Shown piece after piece: positions 1 to 9,404 of a DNA stretch of 16,929 nucleotides; position 1 is the stretch's first letter; each line of letters begins with the position of its first letter. This DNA is from an uncultured Collinsella sp. (GTDB lineage Bacteria; Actinomycetota; Coriobacteriia; Coriobacteriales; Coriobacteriaceae). Location of the stretch: NCBI GenBank assembly GCA_900544205.1, contig UQUG01000040.1:1-16929 (forward strand), given 5' to 3'. Position numbers and translations under genes: made by a program. The notes under the pieces are model-generated. The model made no database searches and was not told where the DNA came from. It saw only the letters and a list, made by a program, of their open reading frames with translations.

Positions 1-1208
1 TTTTGCGCTACGTCCAGATCAACACGCAGTCCGAGGATGCAAACTGCGACCAGGTACCCTCGAGCGCCGTTCAGTTTGACCTTGCCAACATGCTGGCTGA
101 AGAGCTGCGCGAGCTTGGTGCGGAAGATGCCCACGTGACCGAGCACGCCTATGTCTGCGCGCATATCCCCGCAAGTGCGGGCGCTGAGGACAAGCCCGCC
201 CTGGGCTTGATCGCCCATCTCGACACCACCGAAGTTGCACCGGGTGCCGGCGTGAAACCGCACATCGTACACTACGAAGGCGGCGACCTGGTCTGCGGCA
301 CGGTTGACGGTAAGCCCGTTGCCATGAGTACCGCCAAGCTTCCCGCCCTGAACGACCTCGCAGGTGAGGACCTGGTCTGCAGCGATGGCACCACGCTGCT
401 GGGCGCGGACGACAAGGCAGGCGTCGCCGAGATCATGTCGCTTGTCGCGCGTATCGCTCAGGACCCTTCTCTGCCCCATCCCGCACTCGGCATTTGCTTC
501 TGCCCTGACGAGGAGATCGGCCACGGAGCCGAGCTGTTGGATATCGATACCTTTGGCTGCAAGTACGCCTACACGGTCGACGGCGGCCCCATCGGCGAAC
601 TGGAGTGGGAATGCTTTAACGCCGCCGAGGCGACCGTCTGCTTTGAGGGCCAGTCCATCCACCCGGGCGACGCTAAGGGCCGTATGGTCAACGCAGGCAA
701 TCTGTTCTGCGACTTCAACGCGTTGCTCCCCTACGTACAGCGCCCGGAGTATACGGAAGGCTACGAGGGCTTTTATCACCTTGAGGGTGTATCTGCGACC
801 GTCGATCACGCCACAGCGCGCTATATCGTCCGCGACCATGACGCCGCCAAGTTCCAGCAGAAACTCGACCTTATTGATGCCGCTGCCTCGATGCTCAACC
901 AGCGTCTGGGTGAGGAGCGCGTGACGGTCGAGATTAAGCAGCAGTATCGAAATATGGCCGAGATCGTTCGTGACTATCCCGAGCTTATTGATGTTGCCAA
1001 GGAAGCCTACCTTGCCTGCGGCGTTGAGCCCCAAGTGCTGCCAATTCGTGGCGGCACCGACGGCGCCCAGCTGTCGTTCCGCGGTCTGCCCTGCCCCAAC
1101 CTTTCCACCGGCGGCTATTGCTACCACGGCGTCAACGAGTTCGTCCCGGTCAGTTCGCTCGTCAAGATGACCGACGTGCTCCAGGAGCTCGTCGCCCGCT
1201 TTGCATAA
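1..1208 (+). CDS. pepT: Peptidase T (tripeptide aminopeptidase), 5'-truncated
   Basis: Cytosolic zinc aminopeptidase of the M20 family that removes the N-terminal residue of tripeptides. About 401 residues are visible. The first visible codons match family residues about ten from the N-terminus (LRYVQINTQSED), so the true start lies left of the window and the TTG at position 3 is only an internal leucine codon. Counting from that codon, the metal and catalytic residues are present: H72 and D74 (AHLDTTE), D136 (GADDKAG), E170-E171 (PDEEIGHG), D193 (VDGGPIGE), and a late His in GGYCYHGVNEF. The GGTDGAQLSF block is typical of PepT rather than other M20 enzymes. It ends with TAA and is followed by a hairpin repeat. 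It is the only + strand gene supported here and converges on the LCP gene. The family call is secure; only the N-terminus is missing. Confidence 0.96.
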   Translation, partial: LRYVQINTQSEDANCDQVPSSAVQFDLANMLAEELRELGAEDAHVTEHAYVCAHIPASAGAEDKPALGLIAHLDTTEVAPGAGVKPHIVHYEGGDLVCGTVDGKPVAMSTAKLPALNDLAGEDLVCSDGTTLLGADDKAGVAEIMSLVARIAQDPSLPHPALGICFCPDEEIGHGAELLDIDTFGCKYAYTVDGGPIGELEWECFNAAEATVCFEGQSIHPGDAKGRMVNAGNLFCDFNALLPYVQRPEYTEGYEGFYHLEGVSATVDHATARYIVRDHDAAKFQQKLDLIDAAASMLNQRLGEERVTVEIKQQYRNMAEIVRDYPELIDVAKEAYLACGVEPQVLPIRGGTDGAQLSFRGLPCPNLSTGGYCYHGVNEFVPVSSLVKMTDVLQELVARFA

Positions 1209-1226
1209 GCCTGGCTGCACAAGTCC

Positions 1227-1274
1227 GAAACGAAAGGGCGCTGACCTTCTGGTCGCGCCCTTGAAGTTGAACGT
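1227..1274. repeat. 48-bp exact repeat, copy 1 (hairpin-containing)
   Basis: These 48 bases are identical to the final 48 bases of the window (16882-16929). The unit contains the stem-loop described at 1234-1262 plus about 12 bases on its right side that are not needed for the hairpin. The identity therefore reaches beyond what a shared terminator structure would require. Bases left of 1227 differ between the copies. The right limit is unknown because copy 2 runs off the window. Confidence 0.9.
1234..1262 (+). terminator. Terminator-like stem-loop after pepT
   Basis: The stem is GGGCGC, a bulged T, then GACC, pairing with GGTC-GCGCCC around a TTCT loop. It is flanked by AA on the left and TT on the right, which add two pairs. 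It begins 25 bases after the pepT stop codon. The T-tract is weak on the + strand (TTGAAGTTG) and also weak on the - strand (CCCTTTCGTTTC). It could end transcripts from both converging genes, but this is inferred from structure only. Confidence 0.55.
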
Positions 1275-1310
1275 CAGATTGTCCAAATGCGGCCCGCGCA
1301 GCGTCAAGCG

Positions 1311-1338
1311 GTTACGCGGTTTGGTAAAACCGCGTAAC
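1311..1338. other. Perfect 12-bp hairpin abutting the LCP stop codon
   Basis: GTTACGCGGTTT (1311-1322) and AAACCGCGTAAC (1327-1338) are perfect reverse complements around a 4-base loop. The stem directly touches the stop codon of the LCP gene at 1339. No T-run follows on either strand, so it is not a canonical intrinsic terminator. It may protect the mRNA 3' end, slow polymerase at the convergent junction, or be the second half of a repeat element starting at 1227. Confidence 0.6.
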
Positions 1339-2574
1339 TTAGTAGTTGGCCTCGTAGCCGTTACCGTCGCCGGTGGGCTCTTCGTAGTAGTCCGAATCGC
1401 TCGAATCGCTTGAGTCATCGGAATCGTCAGAGCTGACCGATGAGGTTGCGGTACCGTTTGCGTAGTCGTCAGACGTGTTGTTGTTCAGGTCGCCGATCGT
1501 AGAGCTGGAACCGTCGGAAAGACCCATGGTGTTGGGACCCTTGGGATCCTTGCCGGCATCGACGCGCTCCATCATTTCCTTGAGCTCGTCCTCGTAGACA
1601 AAGACGTAGCTCACACCGTCGATCATGGTGCTGTCGTCGGCGTACGAGGGCAGGTTGGCCGAGTAGATACCGTCGACATCCATACCGCGCATGGCGTTGA
1701 CCGTAGCCACGATATCCTGAACGCTCATATCGGTTACGAGCATATCGGACAGCGAATTAACCAGGCCAAAAATCTTCGTGGCATCGAAGTTATTGAGAAT
1801 CTGGTTGGCAAGGGCGCCAAGCACCTGACGCTGGTGGCGCATGCGCGTGTAATCGCCGTCGGCATAGGTGTAGCGGCAGCGGGCATAGGTAAGGGCGGTG
1901 GCACCGTCCATATGCTGCTGGCCAGCGGTAATCTTAATATCCAGGTGCTCGGGGTCGTCAACATCATCGGTTGCGTTAATGTCGATACCGCCAACCGAAT
2001 CAATCAGCGCCTGCATACCGTCGAAGCTGACCTCGGCATAGTGGGAAATCTGAACACCGCACAGCTCGTTGACCGCCTCGACCATGGCCTCGGCACCGCC
2101 AACGGTATGGCAGGCGTTGATCTTCATGGTCTCGCCCTTGTACTCGACCTTGGTGTCGCGCGGAACGGAAATGAGCGTCGCCTGCTTTTGCGTGGGGTCG
2201 ATGCGTGCCAAGATAATCGAGTCGGCACGATACGTATCCTCGCCCGGACGGCCGTCGGTGCCAAGAAGCAACACGTAGAACGGATCCTTTGCCTCATCGG
2301 TGTCAACCAGAACCCGACGCAGATTGTCGGTAATGACATTAGAATCGCCGAGCTTGCCCATAATGGTGGCAAACCACAGGCCGGCAGCGGTAGTGGCACT
2401 CAGCAGCACGCCAAGCACGACAATGAGCGCGACGTGACGAATCGTGTGGCTACGACGACGTTGACGAGCGCGCTCGGAATAGCGAGCCACGTTATCGCGA
2501 CTGTAGATCTTGGCCTGCGCACCAGTTGAGGGTCTTCGGGCGGTGGTATCCGCGAGGGGCTTTTTATTAAACAT
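1339..2574 (-). CDS. LytR-CpsA-Psr (LCP) family wall-polymer ligase
   Basis: Membrane-anchored LCP enzymes transfer undecaprenyl-linked anionic polymers or glycans onto peptidoglycan outside the cell. Read from the ATG at 2574 it has 411 residues; a TTG two codons upstream is also open, but the ATG has a better spaced AGG. Visible parts are a basic cytosolic N-terminus (about 1-46, ARQRRRSHTIRH), one membrane segment (about 48-70), and the LCP domain (about 98-310) with LLLGTDGR (D107, R109), YRADSI (R116, D118), SVPRDT (R139) and GDYTRMRHQRQ (D241, R244, R249). These are the Asp/Arg residues that bind the polyprenyl pyrophosphate. The last 60 residues are a low-complexity Ser/Asp/Asn tail of unknown role. 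The start is 12 bases after the murA stop, so the two are probably co-transcribed. The family is clear; the polymer it attaches cannot be told from sequence. Confidence 0.92.
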   Translation of the reverse strand: MFNKKPLADTTARRPSTGAQAKIYSRDNVARYSERARQRRRSHTIRHVALIVVLGVLLSATTAAGLWFATIMGKLGDSNVITDNLRRVLVDTDEAKDPFYVLLLGTDGRPGEDTYRADSIILARIDPTQKQATLISVPRDTKVEYKGETMKINACHTVGGAEAMVEAVNELCGVQISHYAEVSFDGMQALIDSVGGIDINATDDVDDPEHLDIKITAGQQHMDGATALTYARCRYTYADGDYTRMRHQRQVLGALANQILNNFDATKIFGLVNSLSDMLVTDMSVQDIVATVNAMRGMDVDGIYSANLPSYADDSTMIDGVSYVFVYEDELKEMMERVDAGKDPKGPNTMGLSDGSSSTIGDLNNNTSDDYANGTATSSVSSDDSDDSSDSSDSDYYEEPTGDGNGYEANY

Positions 2575-2586
2575 AGGCAACCTGTA

Positions 2587-3870
2587 TTAGTAGATGACGG
2601 GATCGGGGACGGTAGCATGCTCGACATGCGCGCCGAGCGCCTGCAGCTTTTCGACAAACTGCTCGTAGCCGCGCTTGATATGATGGATGGCCGAAACCTC
2701 GGTCGTCCCGTCGGCGATCAAGCCCGCTACGACGAGGGCCGCTCCGCCACGCAGATCGGGCGAGGTAACCTGTGCACCCGAGAAGCCCTTGACGCCATGA
2801 ATCATGGCATGATGGCTCTCGATACGAATGTCGGCACCCATGCGTACCAGCTCAGAGGCAAACATAAAGCGATTCTCGAAGATGTTCTCGGTGATAACGG
2901 AGCTACCGTCGGCAAGGGCGGAGAGTACCATAATCTGCGCCTGCATGTCCGTCGGGAAGCCGGGGAACGGAAGCGTCTGGATGTCGACCGGCTTGATACG
3001 CTCGGCACGGTTCACATGGACGCCATCCTCGACGCGCTCGCAGTCGATACCCATGAGCTCCATCTTCTTGAGCACCATGCCCAAGTGAATGGGGCAAAAG
3101 CCCGTGACATCGACACCGCGATCGTCGGCCATCAACGCACCTGCAACGATAAAGGTACCGGCCTCGATGCGGTCGCCCACCACGCGATGGGTAACGGGAT
3201 GGAGCTCTTCCACGCCTTCGATAGTCACGACGGGCGTACCGGCGCCTACAATCTTGGCGCCCATCTCGTTGAGCATGTTGGCGAGATCGACAATCTCGGG
3301 CTCGCGGGCGGCATTGTCGATAACCGTGGTGCCCTGTGCGCGCACAGAGGCCATGATGAGGTTCTCGGTCGCACCGACGCTGGCGAACTCGAGCGTGACG
3401 GTGGTACCGCGCAGACCTTGGGGCGCGTTGGCGTTGATGTAACCGTGGGCGGTATCGAACTCAACGCCCAGGGCCTCAAGACCAAGAATGTGCATATCGA
3501 TCTTGCGAGCACCCAGGTTGCAGCCGCCCGGCATGGCAATTTTGGCGCGATGGAAGCGACCCAGCAGGGGTCCCATCACGGCAGTGGAAGCACGCATCTT
3601 GGCAACGAGCTCGTAGGGCGCCTCCCAAGAATCGACCTGGGAGGTATCAATCTCGAGCGTGTGCTCGTCGAGAACATCGATCGTAGCGCCCATACCCTTG
3701 AGCACCTTGCCCATCACGTGGACATCGGAAATATCGGGCACGTTCTGCAGCGTCGTCTTGCCCGGCGCCAGAAGCGTTGCCGCCATGAGTTTGAGTGCGG
3801 AGTTCTTGGCGCCCGAAACGGGCACGGAGCCTCCGATGGCGTGGCCACCCTCAACGCGGATAATATCCAA
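2587..3870 (-). CDS. murA: UDP-N-acetylglucosamine 1-carboxyvinyltransferase
   Basis: MurA catalyses the first committed step of peptidoglycan synthesis, moving enolpyruvate from PEP to UDP-GlcNAc in the cytosol. It has 427 residues, near the normal family length. Conserved features are the substrate-binding KNSALK near residue 22, MRAS near 92, the active-site loop PGGCNLGARKID with C117 (equivalent to E. coli Cys115, the residue alkylated by fosfomycin), and FPTDMQAQ near 303-310. A Cys rather than Asp at this site predicts a fosfomycin-sensitive enzyme. The start is TTG at 3870, chosen because AAAGGG stands six bases upstream and the N-terminus then matches the family (MDIIRVEGGHAIGG). It follows atpC after 88 bases that contain a strong terminator, so how it is transcribed is unclear. 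It precedes the LCP gene, giving a small wall-synthesis pair. Confidence 0.97.
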   Translation of the reverse strand: MDIIRVEGGHAIGGSVPVSGAKNSALKLMAATLLAPGKTTLQNVPDISDVHVMGKVLKGMGATIDVLDEHTLEIDTSQVDSWEAPYELVAKMRASTAVMGPLLGRFHRAKIAMPGGCNLGARKIDMHILGLEALGVEFDTAHGYINANAPQGLRGTTVTLEFASVGATENLIMASVRAQGTTVIDNAAREPEIVDLANMLNEMGAKIVGAGTPVVTIEGVEELHPVTHRVVGDRIEAGTFIVAGALMADDRGVDVTGFCPIHLGMVLKKMELMGIDCERVEDGVHVNRAERIKPVDIQTLPFPGFPTDMQAQIMVLSALADGSSVITENIFENRFMFASELVRMGADIRIESHHAMIHGVKGFSGAQVTSPDLRGGAALVVAGLIADGTTEVSAIHHIKRGYEQFVEKLQALGAHVEHATVPDPVIY

Positions 3871-3883
3871 GGTCTACCCTTTC

Positions 3884-3922
3884 AAAAAGCATGCCCGGGA
3901 TGGCTGGGCCATCCCGGGCATG
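3884..3922 (-). terminator. Intrinsic terminator of the ATP synthase operon
   Basis: A perfect 14-bp stem (3909-3922 pairing with 3890-3903) with a 5-base loop is followed, reading leftward, by C and five T. This is a textbook Rho-independent terminator 37 bases past the atpC stop. Its T-run ends three bases before the AAAGGG ribosome-binding site of murA, so it also acts as a barrier in the murA leader. Confidence 0.88.
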
Positions 3923-3958
3923 ATGTGTTCGCAAATGGTCGAACGCTAAATCGTTTGA

Positions 3959-4351
3959 CTATTGGGCAAGCTTGAGCTTACACCATGCGATTTCATTATA
4001 GAGGTAGGCGCGGCGTGCATCATCCTCCGACAAATTACCCAGCTTCTCTTCAAAACCTTGAATATCAGCTTTAACCTTGTCGGCATCGACGGTCGCCAAA
4101 TCGCAAGCGCGCTCGGCGAGGACGGTCACGACATCGTCCGCAACCTGGGCATAGCCGCCGGCCACGGCAAACGTGTGGTCGACAGTGCCCATGGCCTTAT
4201 CGGAAACGCGAACGTAACCGCGGTCGATCGTGCAGATTTCGCTGGAGTGAGCAGGCAGAACGCCAAACTCGCCATCCGTGGACGGAATCGACACAAACGC
4301 AGCGTCGCCCTCATAGGCGCAGCTCACGGGGCACACGATGCGGATACGCAT
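3959..4351 (-). CDS. atpC: ATP synthase F1 subunit epsilon
   Basis: Epsilon is the small rotor-stalk subunit that couples gamma to the c-ring and can restrain ATP hydrolysis. It has 130 residues. The N-terminal beta-sandwich includes GEFGVLPAHSSEI (about 28-40) and a following FAVAGGYAQVADDVVTVLAERA stretch (about 61-82) typical of the family. A helical C-terminal part (about 90-130) is present, including DDARRAYLYNE. The start ATG at 4351 lies three bases from the atpD stop, with GGGGGAG nine bases upstream inside the atpD end. It is the last gene of the operon and is followed by a strong terminator. Confidence 0.95.
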   Translation of the reverse strand: MRIRIVCPVSCAYEGDAAFVSIPSTDGEFGVLPAHSSEICTIDRGYVRVSDKAMGTVDHTFAVAGGYAQVADDVVTVLAERACDLATVDADKVKADIQGFEEKLGNLSEDDARRAYLYNEIAWCKLKLAQ

Positions 4352-4354
4352 AAC

Positions 4355-5808
<1,454 letters not shown>

Positions 5809-5809
<1 letters not shown>

Positions 5810-6717
5810 TACTGTTCCTCCAATGCTGAGGCTCCGCCGACGATCTCGTTGATCTCGGTCGTGATCGAAGCCTGGCGCACGCGACTATACGTGCGAGTAA
5901 GGGTCGAGATGATCGCGGTGGCGTTTTCCGTCGCGGAGTGCATGGCCTTGCGGCGCGCACCCTGCTCGGCGGCCGCCGAATCGATCAGGGCCTGGTAGAT
6001 GACCGTCAGGATATAAGACGGTACAAGCTTGCCGAGAACATGCTCGGGAGAGGGCACGAACTCGAACGTGGACGAGATGCGCTTAGGGGCGTCGGTCTCG
6101 TTCTTACGCGGACCGTGGGCCATAGCGATCATCTCGGGATCGAGCGGCAGCAAGTGCTCGACGCGAAGCTCCTGATCCACGCGGTTCTTGGCGTGGTGGT
6201 AGACAAGCTCGACACGGTCAAGCTCACCGGCACGATACGCATCGCAGATATGAGAGGAAATCATGCGAGCCTGATTGAAATCGGGCTCGGAGGAATTGCC
6301 CTCAAAGTGCATAACGACGTTTGCGCGGTCGCGGAAATACGTGGCCGGCTTACGCCCGCACGCAATGATCTCGCACTCGATGCCATCGTTCGCCCAGGAA
6401 GCGGCGAGCTTTTCGGCCGTGCGCTCCACCGTCGTATTGAAACCGCCGGCAAGGCCGCGGTCCGAAGCAATAACGACAATCAGGCCACGCTTAACGCTCT
6501 CATGCTTATGCAGCATGGGATCGTTGCCCGAGCAGGAGGCGTCGCCGGCGACCGTCAACATGACGTCGGTCAGCGCCTCCTTATAGGGCTCGGCCTGCTT
6601 GGAGCGATCGAGGGCACGACGGATCTTGGCCGTAGAGACCATCTCCATCGTGCGCGTGATCTGCTTGGTCGTGGTAACCGAGGAGATTCGCTTCTTAATG
6701 TCGCGAAGGTTGGCCAT
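5809..6717 (-). CDS. atpG: ATP synthase F1 subunit gamma
   Basis: Gamma is the central rotating shaft of F1. It has 302 residues, slightly above the common length of about 290. The two coiled-coil ends are conserved: the N-terminus MANLRDIKKRISSV with TKQITRTMEMVSTAKIRR, and the C-terminus RVRQASITTEINEIVGGASAL. The middle holds ASDRGLAGGFNT, the usual globular-domain signature. AGGAG for its start lies within the last codons of atpA, and the gap to atpA is five bases. It overlaps atpD by one base. Confidence 0.97.
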
Positions 6718-6722
6718 AGGGC

Positions 6723-8321
6723 TTAGTTCTCCTCTGATCCAGTCGTATCGGCATGGTGCTTGGCCATGAACTGCTGCTTAAAGTCGCCGATGACGCGCAG
6801 GAGCTCGGCCTTGGTGTCATCGTCGATCTTCTTGGCGCGAACCTTGTCGAGCAGCGAGCCAAAGCCATTGTCCATGTACTCGACGAGCTCGGCACGGAAA
6901 GGCAGCACGTCGGCGATCTCCAAATCATCCAGGAAGCCCTCGTTGCCGGCAAACAGCGTAACGATCTGCTCGCCAACCTCAAACGGTTTATAACGCGGCT
7001 GCTTAAGGAGCTCGGTCATGCGGGCACCGTGGGTAAGCTGCTTCTGCGTAGCCTCATCAAGGTCGGAGCCGAACTGCGTAAAGCCGGCGAGCTCCTGATA
7101 CGAAGCGAGGTCCAGGCGAAGGTTGCCGGCAACCTGCTTCATGGCCTTGGTCTGAGCGTCTCCACCGACGCGGGACACGGAGATGCCCACGTCGACTGCC
7201 GGGCGCTGACCCTGGAAGAAGAGCTCAGACTGCAGGTAAATCTGACCGTCGGTAATGGAAATGACGTTGGTCGGAATGTAGGCCGAAACGTCGCCGTCCT
7301 GGGTCTCGATGATCGGCAGGGCCGTCATAGAGCCGTAACCGTTCTTCTTGGACATCTTGACAGCACGCTCGAGCAGACGAGAGTGCAGGTAGAAGATGTC
7401 GCCAGGATAGGCCTCGCGTCCGGGCGGACGATGCAGCGTCAGCGACATCTGACGGTAGGCCACGGCCTGCTTGGACAGGTCGTCGTAGATGACGAGCACG
7501 TGGCCGCCGGGGTTGGTCTCGCTGGCGGGCTTACCGTCCTCGTCGTTGTACATGAAGAACTCGCCGATAGCGGCACCGGCCATAGGCGCGATGTACTGCA
7601 TAGGGGCGGAATCGGCAGCGGTGGCCGAAACGATGATGGTGTAGTCGAGCGCACCGTGCTGAGCGAGGGTCTCGCGGATGTTGGCAACCGTGGAGGCCTT
7701 CTGGCCGATGGCGACATAGATGCAGACCATGCCCTTGCCGCGCTGATTGAGGATAGCGTCGATGGCGATGGCGGTCTTACCGGTCTTGCGGTCGCCGATG
7801 ATGAGCTCACGCTGGCCGCGGCCGATAGGCACCATGGAGTCGATGGCCAACAGGCCGGTCTGAACCGGCTCGCACACCGGGGTACGGTCGATGACACCGG
7901 GGGCCTTGAACTCGATGGGGCGACGATGCGTGGCGACGATGTCACCCAGGCCGTCGATAGGCTGGCCGAGCGGATTGACGACGCGGCCGAGCATGGCACG
8001 GCTCACGGGGATATCCATAATGCGGCCAGTGGTGCGGCACTCGTCGCCTTCCTTGATGGCGTCGACGGCACCGAACAGAACGGCGCCGACCTCGTCACGG
8101 TCAAGGTTCTGGGCGAGGCCGAAGACGGTCTCACCGGTATCGGAGCTCTTGAACTCCAGAAGCTCGCCTGCCATGGCGCTCTTGAGGCCGGAGACGCGCG
8201 CGATGCCGTCGCCTACCTCGTCGACCGTTGAAACCTCATGCGTATCGACCGTCGCGGAGAGGCTCGTGAGCTGCTCCTGCAGTTTCTTGGCGATATCCTG
8301 GGCATTGAGGGTTTCGGACAT
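6723..8321 (-). CDS. atpA: ATP synthase F1 subunit alpha
   Basis: Alpha holds the non-catalytic nucleotide sites and supplies the arginine finger to beta. It has 532 residues. Visible motifs are LKSAMAGELLEF in the N-terminal barrel (about 47-58), Walker A GDRKTGKT (176-183), GGHVLVIYDDLSKQAVAYRQ (272-291), PGREAYPGDIFYLHSRLLERA (300-320), and SVSRVGGDAQTKAMK with the arginine finger at R384. The C-terminal tail is mildly acidic. Its ATG shares a base with the atpH stop (TAATG), and GGAGGTGAAGCCTA directly precedes it, so translation is probably coupled to atpH. Confidence 0.98.
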   Translation of the reverse strand: MSETLNAQDIAKKLQEQLTSLSATVDTHEVSTVDEVGDGIARVSGLKSAMAGELLEFKSSDTGETVFGLAQNLDRDEVGAVLFGAVDAIKEGDECRTTGRIMDIPVSRAMLGRVVNPLGQPIDGLGDIVATHRRPIEFKAPGVIDRTPVCEPVQTGLLAIDSMVPIGRGQRELIIGDRKTGKTAIAIDAILNQRGKGMVCIYVAIGQKASTVANIRETLAQHGALDYTIIVSATAADSAPMQYIAPMAGAAIGEFFMYNDEDGKPASETNPGGHVLVIYDDLSKQAVAYRQMSLTLHRPPGREAYPGDIFYLHSRLLERAVKMSKKNGYGSMTALPIIETQDGDVSAYIPTNVISITDGQIYLQSELFFQGQRPAVDVGISVSRVGGDAQTKAMKQVAGNLRLDLASYQELAGFTQFGSDLDEATQKQLTHGARMTELLKQPRYKPFEVGEQIVTLFAGNEGFLDDLEIADVLPFRAELVEYMDNGFGSLLDKVRAKKIDDDTKAELLRVIGDFKQQFMAKHHADTTGSEEN

Positions 8322-8797
8322 TAGGCTTCACCTCCGTACGAATTAGCAGAGTTTGCGAGGGTCTCCTGCGCGATGCGCAGCTGCGTCTTGACGGAGATGT
8401 CACGACGCTCGCCGCGGGCCTCGAGCACCAGGCCGCCCACGATAGACGGGTCGACCTGCTCGATAAGGAATACCTTGCGGCCGAAGTCCTGCTCGCATTT
8501 CTTAGTGATGGTTTGACGCAGCTCGTCGTCGAGCGGGATCGCCGTGGTGACGGTCACGCCCACTACATCCTCGTCTTCCTCGGCAACATACTTAAAGGCA
8601 GCTGCCACCTTGGGAAGAAGGTCGAGCTGGTCGCGCTTGGACATGGTGTCGAGCACGGCGATGATCTCGGGGCTGGCAGAAGCCAGGCGCTCGATCATCT
8701 CGAGGTCCTCGAACACATGGTTCTCGGCCTTAGCGGCTTCCAGAAGGGAGCGCGCGTAGGTCTCGAGTACCTTGTCCTGATAGCGGCTAGTCGGCAT
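8321..8797 (-). CDS. atpH: ATP synthase F1 subunit delta
   Basis: Delta links the top of the F1 head to the peripheral stalk of b subunits. It has 158 residues, about 20 fewer than the usual length of about 178. Family features are the N-terminal helical bundle (YARSLLEAAKAEN, about 14-26) and the C-terminal block DPSIVGGLVLEARGERRDISVKTQL (about 116-140), which matches the conserved GG-hx-hxhGxxxhDxSh pattern. It overlaps the end of atpF by 11 bases, and its ribosome-binding AGGAAGCAGG lies in the atpF coding sequence. Confidence 0.94.
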   Translation of the reverse strand: MPTSRYQDKVLETYARSLLEAAKAENHVFEDLEMIERLASASPEIIAVLDTMSKRDQLDLLPKVAAAFKYVAEEDEDVVGVTVTTAIPLDDELRQTITKKCEQDFGRKVFLIEQVDPSIVGGLVLEARGERRDISVKTQLRIAQETLANSANSYGGEA

Positions 8798-9389
8798 TCA
8801 GGCTACCTGCTTCCTGGATGTAGCGCTCGATGAGCTTCTTCTGCTCGGACTCGTCCTCGAGTGCCTCGCCCACGATCTTGGTGGCGACGGCAACGGACAG
8901 GTCGGCGATGGAGCTCGCGGCACCGGCGTAGATGGACTTGCGCTCGTCCTCGACGGTCGTATGGGCCTTGGCGATGATCTCCTCGGCCTCCTTGTGAGCA
9001 GCCTCGATGATACGGGCGCGCTCGGACTCGGCGTCCTTACGGGCCTCGAGAACGATGTCGGCAGCCTGACGACGGGCGTCGGTGACGATCGAGTCGGACT
9101 CAGCGCGCTTGGCGATGGCCTCCTGCTTGGTCTTCTCGGCCTCGTCGAGGCTCTCCTCGATCTTCTTGCCGCGCTCCTCCATGGTTTTCATGATGCCCGG
9201 CAGGGCGACCTTTGCCAGCACGATCCAGATGATCAGGAAGGCGATAAGCGCCGGGATGAACTCCGCCATCTTAGGGATGAGGATGTCCGCACCGGCAGCG
9301 CCGTCCTCGGCGAACGCGGAAACCGGCATAAGCAGCGCGGCCGCGGACGCGGAGAGTGCGATCGCGCTCTTCTGGGATGAAAGATTCAT
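8787..9389 (-). CDS. atpF: ATP synthase Fo subunit b with signal-peptide-like N-terminus
   Basis: Subunit b forms the peripheral stalk, anchored in the membrane by one helix. It has 200 residues, longer than the usual 155-175. The N-terminus (1-27) reads like a cleavable signal sequence: K7, a hydrophobic Ala/Leu run, then PVSAFA before EDG, a good signal-peptidase site. A second hydrophobic helix (about 43-62, FIPALIAFLIIWIVLAKVAL) is the normal b anchor. Residues 70-175 are a long charged, Ala/Glu/Arg-rich coiled coil. ATG at 9389 with GGAG eight bases upstream is the best start; no good internal start would give the shorter family form. It lies 15 bases after atpE and overlaps atpH. Confidence 0.94.
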   Translation of the reverse strand: MNLSSQKSAIALSASAAALLMPVSAFAEDGAAGADILIPKMAEFIPALIAFLIIWIVLAKVALPGIMKTMEERGKKIEESLDEAEKTKQEAIAKRAESDSIVTDARRQAADIVLEARKDAESERARIIEAAHKEAEEIIAKAHTTVEDERKSIYAGAASSIADLSVAVATKIVGEALEDESEQKKLIERYIQEAGSLNAD

Positions 9390-9404
9390 ACTTGACGCTC
9401 CGTG

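Noticed and set aside
1201..1413. 70-codon + strand frame after pepT
   Set aside because: It runs through the repeat hairpin, the second hairpin and the antisense of the LCP tail; no start signal and no recognisable product.
2617..3975. 452-codon open frame on the + strand opposite murA
   Set aside because: Antisense shadow of murA, which carries all expected catalytic motifs; the reverse frame has none.
6753..8231. 492-codon open frame on the + strand opposite atpA
   Set aside because: Antisense shadow of atpA; composition (many Asp, Gly, Leu, Arg, His) reflects complementary codons, with no motif or ribosome-binding site.
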